From positions 47,113 through 111,112 of the forward strand of contig NW_026251808.1 of assembly GCF_025024155.1 (NCBI RefSeq): 64,000 nucleotides of DNA, read 5' to 3'. Source of the stretch: Gamsiella multidivaricata (lineage: Eukaryota > Mortierellomycota > Mortierellomycetes > Mortierellales > Mortierellaceae). The position numbers were made by a program, and so were the translations under genes. Positions 48,025 to 58,900 of the stretch are shown here, piece after piece. Numbering within the stretch: the stretch's first letter is position 1; every line of letters begins with the position of its first letter. The notes under the pieces are model-generated. The model was given only the letters and a program-made list of their open reading frames with translations, did not search any database and was not told the origin of the DNA.

Positions 48025-48690
48025 TTATATGGCTCTATGCCACAGTGGGAATGGTAAATCTGCCGAGGTTCTCAAGTAAGTAGATTCCTCTGCATTGAGC
48101 CTTAAGACGTATGTATGCGCCCCTACCATAAGCCACCTCCAGCAATGGGCAAACTGATTTCCAGAATCCAGCATGGCCTCCCCATATCGACATAACTTGT
48201 AGCGGTCCCAATTCACCTTGCGGCAGTCGTATCTCTGTCTTGGCCCTGTAATCTCTCCAAATAACAGAGACCGATCATGAAACTTAACTGAGATGTCCGG
48301 ACGGTCTGCTTTGATGTCCTGTAGCCCTGTTCCTTGCAGTCGATGTTTGGGCTAAGAAGAACGAAGAGTTAGATGAGTTAGATTGCCCGTCATAGTTCAA
48401 ATAATGCCTTAAGTGTGAAAGACATGTATGTCACTTACAACACGACCACTTGGCCGTCGGTGGACAATAGTTCCTTCACAACGTATGACACGTTATTGGC
48501 AACGAAGGTAGACTCCGATACATGAACATCTTCCTCTTGTGGAAGATGCTCAGGCCTAAGCCAAGTATAATATGAAGGATTAGCTGGAGTTCTGTGTGAG
48601 AAAGATGCTCGGACCAGTTTGTACGAATCTGCGCCTAGGCTTGACATTAACAAGGCCGTTTCAGCGTCATCGGCTGATCCTTGCAGTCAA
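48025..48690 (-). pseudogene. Remnant of a gene with a PD-(D/E)XK-like core
   Basis: Two blocks on the minus strand. The upstream block (about 48430-48690) reads SYKLVRASFSHRTPANPSYY and ends at a GTAAGT donor. The downstream block (48025-48355) reads DIKADRPDISVKFHDRSLLF, GEITGPRQRYDCRKVNWDRY and KLCRYGEAMLDSGNQFAHCW. The pattern PD-(x)12-EIT resembles a PD-(D/E)XK nuclease core with Thr where Lys is expected. The only good acceptor (TTCTTAG) does not restore phase with the upstream donor, and the frame ends at RAI, so it is probably broken. A related layout occurs at 51157-51755. Confidence 0.4.
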
Positions 48691-48999
48691 CTCCATCAAG
48701 GTAGAAAGCTAGCATGTGTGAACAAAATAAATCAATCTATCTCATCAATAAAAGGCCACTTAAACACCATTTCCTTACTCTAATAGCCATTTCTGGTAGA
48801 CGAGCCGAGTGTTTTGATAGTTCCTTCAAGGTGGAGATGTTGAGGTGGTTCTGCATACGTTGCGTGGGTAACCAAGGCCAAAACACTCCAATCAGACACC
48901 TGTGCGTCGTTAAAAACCAGATGATTCTTTCTTTCACCTTCACCTCCCATACAAACAACAACACTCTTTCAGTTCACAAATCCATATCACTCCACAACA

Positions 49000-49752
49000 T
49001 TGATGAAAATGCATTCCTTCCTCTACAGCAACGACACTGTTTCTGCTCACATCACCGAACCATACGTTAAAGGCGGGGATGAGACTCCAATTGGGCCGTC
49101 AGAGGATGTACGCGAAGACCTTCACTTTGAGTGTCACCGAAGCCACTCACGTCCAAACAGTCCGTATGTCTGGTACGACGATCCGACGCAAGAGTTGAAT
49201 GTGGAGCGCGTATGGTATTCGTTCGAAGACACGATTGGAGATCATCCCGAGCGTCCCCAACGCGTCCTAGGCCGATTCAGCGCGGAGGTCGAGCTGAAGA
49301 TCAAGGCGTACGTCGATCATGCCATCAAGAGAACGGAGAGGGCGATCAGGATGCTTCTGTGAGCACATGCGTTGTCAATCAGACATGGTGGTCATCAGTC
49401 TGAATTATATCGAGCGCATTGCCACACCAAACGAGGATCTGAACAAGTAGAATTGGAAGAGCGAGCGATGCGTTTGCGCTGCTGTCGGAATTTCTCCGAT
49501 CGCCATTACGCGCAGTGTTGTATCAATTTGCAACAAGAGATTGAGCGATTAGAGGTACTCGTGACCGACTTGCGAGGGACGCTTGCACTGTTCGGTGATC
49601 CATCGGAGGCGGCAGAGAAACAATCAGAGCCGAACGACGAAGTGCAGGCTGGCGCTGAGCCAAGTTCTTCTCTACAGGCAATCAAGCGGAATTGCGAGGC
49701 GAACGGTGACAGTAGTGAAGTCAAGCCCAAGGCGCGTCGTAAAAGTATTTGA
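49000..49752 (+). CDS. Uncharacterised ORF pair in one frame, separated by TGA
   Basis: An ATG at 49000 (or 49006) follows a CT/CA-rich leader like those before real genes here. The frame runs 120 codons, including SPYVWYDDPTQELNVERVWY and GRFSAEVELKIKAYVDHAIK, to TGA at 49360-49362. The same frame is open again to 49752, with a predicted coiled coil (INLQQEIERLEVLVTDLRGT) and a basic tail KPKARRKSI. An AATAAA signal sits 12 nt after the second stop, so both halves are probably one transcript. The TGA is either a nonsense mutation or lies in a small intron I could not define convincingly: the GTGAGC just before it would give an intron of 24-40 nt, too short. No family recognised. Confidence 0.4.
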
Positions 49753-49764
49753 CTAACTATTTTC

Positions 49765-49770
49765 AATAAA
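49765..49770 (+). terminator. Polyadenylation signal AATAAA
   Basis: Hexamer 13 nt beyond the stop at 49752, on the same strand. Confidence 0.45.
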
Positions 49771-50570
49771 GCATTGTTTTTTACGCTCGTTAATTTCCAT
49801 GCATTTAGTTGTCTCTTATGCAGTACGATATTCCGTGTATTTCGAGATCGTTTGCGCCGTGTGGATGACCAGACAGGGGTGTCTGTTGCCGTGTCATCGT
49901 ATGCTCGCTTATTTGACTTTTGTTGCGCGGCATGATGCTCAGCTCAATAATCACTGATGCATCATCGTTCAATAAAATGATCTTCAGGTTCCCATGTATT
50001 TTCATCAGAGGAATAGCCCTTCTATTTGACCAAATATTCATTTGTGTTAGGCGTAATTATACTAGCCCTGTGGTCAACGTCTTTTTCTACTTCATAGATA
50101 TCAGTGTCTTCAAAGTTGTCCAGCACAAGCTTGAGCTGAGACGCCTGCCGTTGTGACAACCACATTCTTGTGTCACAAGCGCGTGCTGATGGTCAGTGAC
50201 CCGCGCGTCGACATAACCTTTTTTCGCTTATTAGCAGCAATGGCCGAGATGGCTTTAATTAGAGGCAGTAAGGGTCAGTGAGAGCTTAAATCCGTGAAAA
50301 TGTTATTGCGAAATACGGACGGATAACTGCAGGGCTTATTGTGGCAAGTATGGAAACACAACATTGACATAGAACAAGTGTAGCACAAACTGGACGGCGA
50401 GCAAGATGTCGATGCAACATAAGAAATAAAGGAATGTGAGACCTCAACGCAATTAGGATTCTAACGCAACTAGTATCTTGACACAGTCAATATCTAAGCA
50501 TCCAAGCATTTGCTGAGGCAGAGGAGGTTGAGAGCTGCAATTAGATATCATTGTCCTCGTGTGAACTTCA
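49771..50570. other. Intergenic, nothing recognised
   Basis: 0.8 kb, AT-rich, short frames only. It should contain the 3' UTR of the nuclease-like gene on the minus strand. Confidence 0.45.
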
Positions 50571-52938
50571 TTATTTTTTCTTGTTCTGGGGAGCGCCTGG
50601 GTTTGAGAATGAAGAGGACTTCGAGGCTTTGGGATTTAGCGACGTAGCGGACCCTTTACGTTTAGAGCAGGACGCAAGAGGACTCGAAACAACATGAGAA
50701 GTCGACGGGCGACGTGAGTTCGAAGAAATAGGAGCCTGCGCTTTAGCCACGGGGATCATGTTTGGCACCGAGTAGAACGAAGGGCGACAGAGTTCAGTCT
50801 TCAATGGACCAGCAGGCTTACAGCCTTTGAGACATTCCAAATTGGCCAAAACTCGCGTCTTGAAAGAAAAAAAAGAGTCATTCTCGTAAATAAGGCATTC
50901 TGACTTACTGATGATTACAGTCATCTCTCAAAGAGTGAAGCCTTACCTACAGCCGCTCCAAAACCGGCAACATCGTGATCGCAAGTGGGAGCTCATTGGG
51001 TTTGGATGGGCTACGGAAACGCCTATGCTCCTTCACAATATACGTCGCTTCATGCTCCAGAGACATCCCCAAGACTCGCGCCTCGCAACCTATGGGTATC
51101 AAGTCAGTTAGCAATAAGAAAACAACAGGACTGATGATGAAATTCCAATCACTCACCTTGCACAAAAACCCCTGCAACTGTCACATCGTAACCGGCCTCG
51201 AGCAAGGAGTCTAAGGCACCCTTCATCATGTTCATCAATTTCACTTCGTCCTCAGTGACCAACTGCTTAGGCGCTCCCAATGGCTTCACCTCCATGAGGA
51301 GGAGATAAGCCTCTCAGGTGCCTAAGCTGAAGCTCACTGAGAAGTCAGGGAATTCACTCGGGCCGTCAATGCAGATCTTCGTTCCAGGGACGAACTGGTC
51401 CCCCCTCCACCGGTAGACAAGATGGTCTACCTGAGCAAAGGTCGCCAGGACCCAGGGCAGGACCACGTTCATTGTGAACGTGTCCTCATTGCCCTCCTTT
51501 TTGCCCTCATACACAGTAGACGATCAGAGCTGCCCCGACATCAAATGCGTTCTCAGAAAACGTCCTAAAATCGAATTCCTTAGAATCATCTCCGCGTCCA
51601 GAGCCGACAATGGCTGTGAGATGGCCGCAAAGCAGAAGGTCAAGAATTCTGGCGGGATTACCGACTCCTGTAGCGTCGCCGCACGTAGACAGGCGATGAC
51701 GTGTGAGGGCAAGCATTGTGCCAGGGCCCCCTGAGTGAAGACGAAGTTGAGTTGGCTGTATGTATATGAAGATATCTTAACATTAGAAACGGAGCGATGA
51801 TAGCAAATGTCAATGCCACATTGGTTCTGCACAAATACATGTCAACTTACAGGATCTCATCGCTTAACTTCAATGAGGCTTGATTTTGAACCATGGCCCG
51901 GCGCTGCTTCATCAGGATGGCTGAGATATTGAAGTCGTCTAGACGCCAGTGCTCACAGAAGAGCGTAGAAGACTTACAGCCTGGGCCAACCAGGCGGTCC
52001 AATTGGACCCCTACTGAAAGGAACTCCTCCGTCGTCTCCGCCGGCGTCTCCCCCGGCGAGTAAGAGCTGTCGCTCGAGGGAGGCGGAGGGTCGAAGGGGC
52101 CGAGCTGTTGGCGGGACGTCCTGACCGGGACTTTCATCCTCCCTTTGCTGTCGACGGCGACGTTGAGGGGCTCGTCATCGCTCTTCTCGGTCTCCTCTGC
52201 CCCCGCCGCCTCTGCCGTATCCTCTGTTGTGTCATCGGCCTCGTCGTTGTCAGCTGAGCCCATTCCTGAGCTCTCCTCGCCTTCGTAAAAATCTTTCACT
52301 GTCTTTCGTTTCTCTCGGACTTGATCCTGGATACCCTCTGTCTCCACAAGATCATTGAGGTCTGTATGGGAATCGACCTCCCAGAGGTCGTGTTCTGCTC
52401 TCCGAAAAGCCCTCTGAAGAACTGTTCGCCGCATTTGACGTAGCTCGTTGGATACATTGCTGATATCTTTGGGGACATCGGGTGAGCGTGCAATTACTCC
52501 AATGCACTTGTGATACTCAGAGGCAGCACTCTTCCCATTATATGAGCGAGTTGGTGAGGAAAGCAGCGCTTGCGAGTACAATCGTATGTCTCCCCAGACC
52601 GACGAATCATTTTCATAAAAGAACGCGTGCACTTTGTGCCGGTTGTGGCTCGCGAGATGATTTCTCTCCAGACGTGGCATGATGTCCTGATGTCCTGAAG
52701 CGCTGAAGAGTGGGTGTGGCAGGCGGAAGTGAAATTTCATCATAAGTCCCCAAGCTTTTTCCTCCATGATGACGCAGCACCATCTTTTCTCATTGCTAAC
52801 CTTTGACCCTGTCCCCTTTGAAATCCCTGACAACCTCAACATCGCCAAGCATAAACTGATCGCCTGTGGGCTGTTGGGGTTCAAAGCTCGGAGCGATACC
52901 TTTTTCTTATTCCAACATCTCTTGATCGTGTCGGTCAA
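50571..52938 (-). pseudogene. Multi-exon gene with PD-(D/E)XK-like core, interrupted by three stop codons
   Basis: Splice-consistent exons on the minus strand: 51851-52938 (start uncertain), 51157-51755, 50947-51089 and 50571-50858; phases match at every join. Exon 1 reads HKVHAFFYENDSSVWGDIRL, then an acidic stretch and PFDPPPPSSDSSYSPGETPA. Exon 2 has QLNFVFTQGALAQCLPSHVI, VVLPWVLATFAQVDHLVYRW, then EFPDFSVSF and EAYLLLMEVKPLGAPK, the pattern of a PD-(D/E)XK core (PD, then ExK). Exon 3 reads EARVLGMSLEHEATYIVKEH, and exon 4 is Ser/Lys-rich. In-frame TGA occurs at 51524-51526 and 51314-51316, and TAG at 50947-50949 exactly at the exon 3 donor. The open frame resumes each time. Function unknown; an additional upstream exon may lie at 53267-53613. 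Confidence 0.6.
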
Positions 52939-53266
52939 TGCGCACAGATAATTCTAAAATTCCAAGCCACACAGGAATGAAAAAGATTTTGTGCGCGAAA
53001 ATAACCCCATCTTCCTTTCATTAAGTAAGTACATTGCCAAGTGTTGATTGATTCTCACAGACACTGGAAGAGCTGCCTCGAGGTTTTGCTGGTTGGTCCT
53101 GTGCCATATGCTCAAAGTGATTAGAGGCACAGGACATGCGCTGAAACGCGGGTCCTCTAGCTTACTCGACGCCAAGTCATCGAGCCATGGATTGCGCTTA
53201 ATACTACCCTATCACCTCGGCGTACCAGAACCATGATGCTCGCTTCATCGATGCCTGGTTCAACAC

Positions 53267-53613
53267 CTGCTCGGATCGAGAATCCTCTGGTTGGAGATCC
53301 TGGGCGTGCGAGGCATCCCGTCTTCAACGAACGTGGATGGCCGTATTACCATAATGCCTCTGGCCCCGTAGGACCAGCATACTTGTGCAGTTTCTGTACA
53401 GCATGCTACCAGTCCTTTGGCTCCATGGTGCCGACTCCTTGAAACAACATTCCGAGCGTGCGTGATGACACAAGCTAACAATTTCCATCCTTCCAAGCGT
53501 GTGTAGGTCGGCCCTCCTCTTGGGGCCTCATTCTGTATTTTTCGCCTTGTGCGATAGTTGACAGAACGAGGTGTCAAGGGTTGAGGAGGGTCATCAATTT
53601 CAAGCATCAACAA
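53267..53613 (-). CDS. Candidate upstream exon, uncharacterised, of the nuclease-like gene or a separate ORF
   Basis: A clean frame from ATG at 53613 or 53607 reads MLEIDDPPQPLTPRSVNYRT, NEAPRGGPTYTRLEGW, HHGAKGLVACCTETAQVCWS and RPSTFVEDGMPRTPRISNQR. It ends in CAG followed by a GTGTTG donor. Another frame (about 52954-53175) reads EDPRFSACPVPLITLSIWHR and could be the next exon, but I could not fix the joins. The sequence looks coding by residue composition; I cannot name it. Confidence 0.35.
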
Positions 53614-55029
53614 GGCTGGTTCGTCACAGAATCATACGAACGATACTGGTTGGATGGGTCCTAGAGAGCTCTCCACCGATTGGCGATATGGACTCGCGCT
53701 ATTTAAGGAAGTTGGAAGGACGCCCACGACTCTCTAGCAAATACGGAATAAAGGATAGAAAAACGACGTATATACATGTTTTTGCGCAATAACTGATTGA
53801 CTGAGAACAGGTGCTCACGCGTGCATACTTGCCTGCTCTGGCATGAATGAAAAAGAGTGCTTTGACGTGTGCATGTATGCGCGTGGTTTTCATGGCACAC
53901 TCGCGTCCTATTCCCAACTTCCAGCAACGGTGTAATCGTGGTCATTCTATTGCTTGCGCCGAAGGGCTTGTCAATCTATCCGAACGTGGGTGTTTTAAAT
54001 GCTTGTGTCGGGAAAGGAAGAAAGAGAGATGGTCAACTCGATCGTCGACGGTTCTCAATAACTCATAGCATCACGCGTCTACAGCTCCTTTCAATCGTCT
54101 TCCAGACAAATTTCTACCGATCACGCCTTCGCACTCACTCTGGATCTCCAACAGACATGGTAACTAGGTTAACCAACCCGTTGTACTTTTCGTACACTGT
54201 ATAATCAAACGTCCGAACTCGCTATCTGGTATGCTTCCGCGGCATGTTTGCACTCGCCGTCACTGCTACCCATCAACGTTAGAGTCAGAAGCTGGGGCAA
54301 ATAACGGGGCCCGGTGTTCCATTAGCTCCAGTAGCGAGGAAGGTAATGACGCATCGCTTTCAATATGCATTAGGCAACGATTCAACATGGCCAATACCAG
54401 TCTTCAACATCCATTCAACAAGCGATAAACAAGAAAGGGGTAGGGCCTTATGTAGATCCTCATCCATCCTGCCCCATTGAGCCCTCAGCACAGGCTGTAA
54501 AGAAGCGCACGAATGCGTGCCATGTTTGGTCAGGCTCCAATGTGCACAGCCCTGCGATTTGCTGCGGGAGAACGAAGAACATTGCTGACTGGGCGTGGTT
54601 TCATCGACGCCAGGCGCGGGTTGGTTACCGAGTAGACGGGGTATGTTCCGTACCTGTCACCCGCCAGGCTTTAGAAACCGGCTCCGAAGCCAGAGGGGGT
54701 CTCAGAGAGGCGGTAGCTTCGGCTCTCTCCAATAGGGTTGGAGACTGGTCAGGCATCCACCCAAGAAGGAGCCAAGCCATTCTTGGACTGGACATATGGG
54801 CTAATTTCGATCCGAATAAGCGCATGGTGCTGCCTGTTAGACTGCAGCAGGCGATTTGTCCTCCTATCAACGGTCAATGCGGGGAAGGGTGTGGTCACCG
54901 TCTTGCGCCTGGCGACTATTTTTTATCTCTGCCTATCACTTATTCGCACTTCCTTCTTCACTGTTTTCTCCCGCCACCGCTTTCTTCTCCACTCCTTCTC
55001 ACACCCCCATTTTTCTCCGTTCCACAACC
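53614..55029. other. Region without recognised gene; promoter of the Cys-rich gene at its end
   Basis: 1.4 kb. Only short frames without motifs. The last 120 bases before 55030 are strongly pyrimidine-rich, a typical leader for this genome. Confidence 0.45.
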
Positions 55030-55533
55030 ATGAACGATCTCTTCATCGACCGCCACCCCTCGTGTGTGCACTCAACCATCCACCACAACATCATCTCCAC
55101 GTCCAACCTCTCCTCCGCCGTCGGGTCCTCCTCCTGCTCCTGCGAGGAGTGTGCTCGCTACAAGCTACCTCCTCACTCCGAGCAGACCCCTGCCATCTCT
55201 GACCAGCTCCTCCAGCAGCAACAGCAGCGGACCATGAGCAGCACTGCCGAACAGGACGGGGACAGGACTGGCACCTCGGCCACCTCGCCTCCTTTGACCT
55301 ATCTCATCAGACGATCCTCGGTCGTGAACACAACCGCATCACCAAAGATGCAGCCTGCGGGATTCGGGTTGGGAGGGTCGTCGTCCGGCTCTCAGAGGGC
55401 GAAGATGCAGCACCAGAGACGAGCCTCGGTCGATTTCCATAACCAAGAGAGGTCGTTCCAGCAGCACTCAACTGCGTGTGATTGTCGGGGATCGGGAGTT
55501 GGATGCGAATGTTCCTACACCTGCGACTGTTAA
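55030..55533 (+). CDS. Cys-rich protein with metallothionein-like ends, 167 aa
   Basis: I do not recognise the family. The ATG at 55030 follows a long CT-rich leader and ACAACC, a good fungal start context; the frame is open further upstream, but that part is leader-like. The N-terminal part contains GSSSCSCEECARYKLP. A Ser/Gln-rich middle follows (QLLQQQQQRTMSS, QPAGFGLGGSSSGSQRAK). The last residues are TACDCRGSGVGCECSYTCDC. Nine of the Cys lie in CxC or CxxC pairs, the arrangement used by metallothioneins to bind Cu(I) or Zn(II), but here two clusters are separated by more than 100 residues. Metal binding is inference. Single exon; an AATAAA lies 242 nt downstream. Confidence 0.65.
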   Translation: MNDLFIDRHPSCVHSTIHHNIISTSNLSSAVGSSSCSCEECARYKLPPHSEQTPAISDQLLQQQQQRTMSSTAEQDGDRTGTSATSPPLTYLIRRSSVVNTTASPKMQPAGFGLGGSSSGSQRAKMQHQRRASVDFHNQERSFQQHSTACDCRGSGVGCECSYTCDC

Positions 55534-55774
55534 AATATGCATGCAAGGACCTCGAGGATCCCAATACCGCGTCAAAGGATGGGAGGAAGAGCCAATGTAT
55601 CCTGTGGACCGCTCTTTCCCTCTCTTAATCTCTCTTTTCTTCTCCTTTCTGTTCCCGCCAAACTTTTTTTCTGTAACAGACAGTATGTCAGTGCGTTTTT
55701 TACATTTCTTTTTGCTTCCGTGTATATATCCCACTCTGCCCCGTCAGTTCACTTCTGTAAATATTCGACCGACA

Positions 55775-55780
55775 AATAAA
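55775..55780 (+). terminator. Polyadenylation signal AATAAA of the Cys-rich gene
   Basis: Hexamer in the T-rich 3' region between this gene and convergent PEX1. Confidence 0.5.
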
Positions 55781-55986
55781 TCAAAAAGCTGTCTTATGAC
55801 ATTTTGCCCAGTTTCAGATGGGGTACCGCTTTCATAAGCAGCTACCTTACCACTGTCTCTCACCCTGCAGCGATTTTTCGCATGATGAGTAAAAGATTCA
55901 GGCTATGTTCTCAAAGCTGACTTCAAAAACAAGTAGGCTGGCAGAAAAAAAAACCATTATTTACTATGTGTTGGATATTGGCCTGA

Positions 55987-58900
55987 CTATGCAAGAGTAG
56001 TTCTTTGACCGAGTTCATGGCTTCCTGTTCCATTCGACATCTCACCAGTGCGGTCACCCATAAATTCCTTATAGCTATGTAGCCAGCCAGAAGAAAGACA
56101 TTTGCAGTTCGTCAGCAATCAAACATAGGCCAAGCTAAATATTCTAATAGTGAATAGGCACAAAGCACTTACATGAGGTCAAGTCGCTGGCTCTCCTCGG
56201 GAGTGATCGATGACCGCGTGTTGGTAAGGGACACCTCCAGGTGCTCGTGCGTGATAATGGGCCGAGACCCCTTAGGAGCCTTGTCAGCCACTCCATCTCC
56301 AGAGACAGAGTCACCTGCTGCGGTCGACGCGACTTCCCTGGCTGCGCTCATACCCTTGGCAATCAGTCCCAACTAATTACGATCCAATGAGGATTAACAA
56401 AGACACTTGTCAGTCAATGCAAAGTTACTCAGACGTCAAGAATAGCATGAGTAGCATAACTAGACTCACCCGTTGTGAGATATGGCCACGTTCGGCCAAG
56501 GTTAAGTTTGTCTTTTGACCAGATTTGTCACTGCCACCAAAGCCTTTTCCGCCCAGGCTAACAAACCGCATCATCTTGCTGTCTGCTCTCGATTCTGTTC
56601 CACTGGCCGCAGAGGAAGAAGCACCTGGTCCGCCATTGCTGTTTTGGCCCTCCTTCTTGACCGCCTCGTCCTTCTCGATAGCGATGCGAATCGCCTCCAA
56701 ATGCGCATTGTACAGCACTGCCTGCAAATCTGCTCCTGTCAATCCCTCCGTGCGACGAGCGCATTCCATCAAATCCACATCTTCAGCGACTTCCATCTTG
56801 CGAGAAAGACATGTCAAGATCTCAAAGCGTTCCTGGAGGTTTGGCATGCCGCAGAGCAGAGACTTATCGAGACGACCTGGACGAAGCAGTGCTGGGTCGA
56901 TCAGATCAGGACGAGAAGTAGCTGCAAGTACATAGACGCCATCCAGACCTTCAGCACCGTCCATCTGGGTCAGCATCTGGTTGACCACACGATCCGTCAC
57001 TCCTGTGCTGTCATGTCCTCTGTTTTAACAAGACGTAGGTAAAAAAGTATGTCAAAGAGTGTTCCTTCATCTCCTACTCGAAGAATACCGCAGAATGATC
57101 ATTCACTGTGCTTACCTCTTGGGCGCAATACTGTCAAACTCGTCAAAGAATAGGACGCAGGGCTTGGCCGCTTGAGCTCGTTCAAACAGATCGCGGACAG
57201 ATTTCTCAGAGGCACCGATATACTTGTTCAGCAACTCGGGTCCCTTGACAGAGATAAAGTTCAGTCCGCACTCCTTCGCCACCGCTGATGCCAACAGCGT
57301 TTTTCCGCATCCAGGATGGCCAAACAGCAAAAGACCAGATCGCAATCGCAATGGGCACTGCGAAAAGATCGAGGCATACTTTGTAGGCCATTCCAGTGTC
57401 TCAAGTAAGATCTTTCGGGTCTCATTCAGTCCTCCAATATCTAACCAGCTTGTTGCTGAACTCTGCAGCTTCACACCACGTAGGCTGCTGGGTACAAAGC
57501 CCTCCTGAGCCTTCAAAAAGTCTGCCTGCGTCAGCATAAAATCGTCCTCCGAAGACGATCCAGGTACGCCATTGAGATCTGAGACTGCCTCAATGGCCTT
57601 GGCACTGCCATTAGGCAAAGAATGAGAGGCTTCTGCAGCCTCCTCCTTGCTTCTCGCGACCTGGGCAGCAATATTGCGAACGGCTCCTTCGTGGACGGTC
57701 CTCTCCAGGAACGCCTTCAGATCGGCCGCCAGATAGCCCTCGGTCTTTGATGCGACAGAAACCAGGTCAATCTGAGGCAAAGAACGCTGCAGAATGGCCG
57801 GACCTGTCTCCATTAAACTTTGCAGCATTTCCTTGCGTTCTGTCTTTCCTGGTGGCGTTAGGCGGATAATCTCGCTCAAAAGGTGAGAAGTAATTAGCGA
57901 AGGGTGAACCGAGACCTGCTGCTGAGCCGTCGCCACAATTGTGATCCGATCGAAACGCTTGCACATTCTCGAAGCAATCTGCAAAAATACTTCAGCGATT
58001 TGTCGTGAGCGGAACGAGTCTGCGTGCTCAACTTCGGCTGGAATGAGGCGATCCAGATCTTCAAGAAAGAGGATACTAGGCGAGTGGAATGCAGCAGTAT
58101 CGAACCATTGCTGGAATTTTGTCATCAAGACCGGCAATCGGTCCTCTGCAAACTCTGCGCAGTTGATCTCTACGCAGTCTAGAAAACAATAGAGTGTTAA
58201 TTACATTGTATGCTGATACTGCTATTGTTCCTAAACACCTTCGCGTCAAGAAGTTCGACCTACAAGCAAGAGTATCGATGTTTTGAGATAGTTTGCGGAT
58301 GATCGACCTCGCAACGACTGTTTTGCCCGATCCATGAGGTCCACACAACAGAAATCCACCCAGGCTGGGAACCGCAAAGGCATCACGCAATTCGATTTTT
58401 GAGAGACAAGTCAAAAGGTATTTTTCAGCTTTTGTGTACACCTGAGTAACGCCTCCTAGTGCTGCAGGAGTGTCCGCGATATGATTGATAGTTCTATGGG
58501 ACATAATGAAAGCGTTCGGTCAATGATTCTTCGCGTTTCCATTGTAGCACTTCCATAAAAATAGTATCTCCGCCTCTTACTTTTTGTAGACATGACTGAT
58601 TCCTTGTGCCTGACCAATCTCAACTTTGAGCTGGACCAACTGGATCCTGGTCAAAACGCTGTACGCCTCTGGTTCGGATTGATGCTTAGTCTCTTCCTGA
58701 TGTGAATGGCTCTGTGTTGGCGGCAAGGACTTTGTAGGGAAGACAACCGCAAATGATTGCATAGTGTCGCCGTGTGGAATAACAAGCAGAGAGCCGTGGC
58801 TGAGGATGACAGCTTGGTTATCGGGTAATGACTCGATCCACTCTTTGAAAACTGAGATCAGATTCGTTGCCACGGCTGTCTTCTCAGAACTGTGGTTCGC

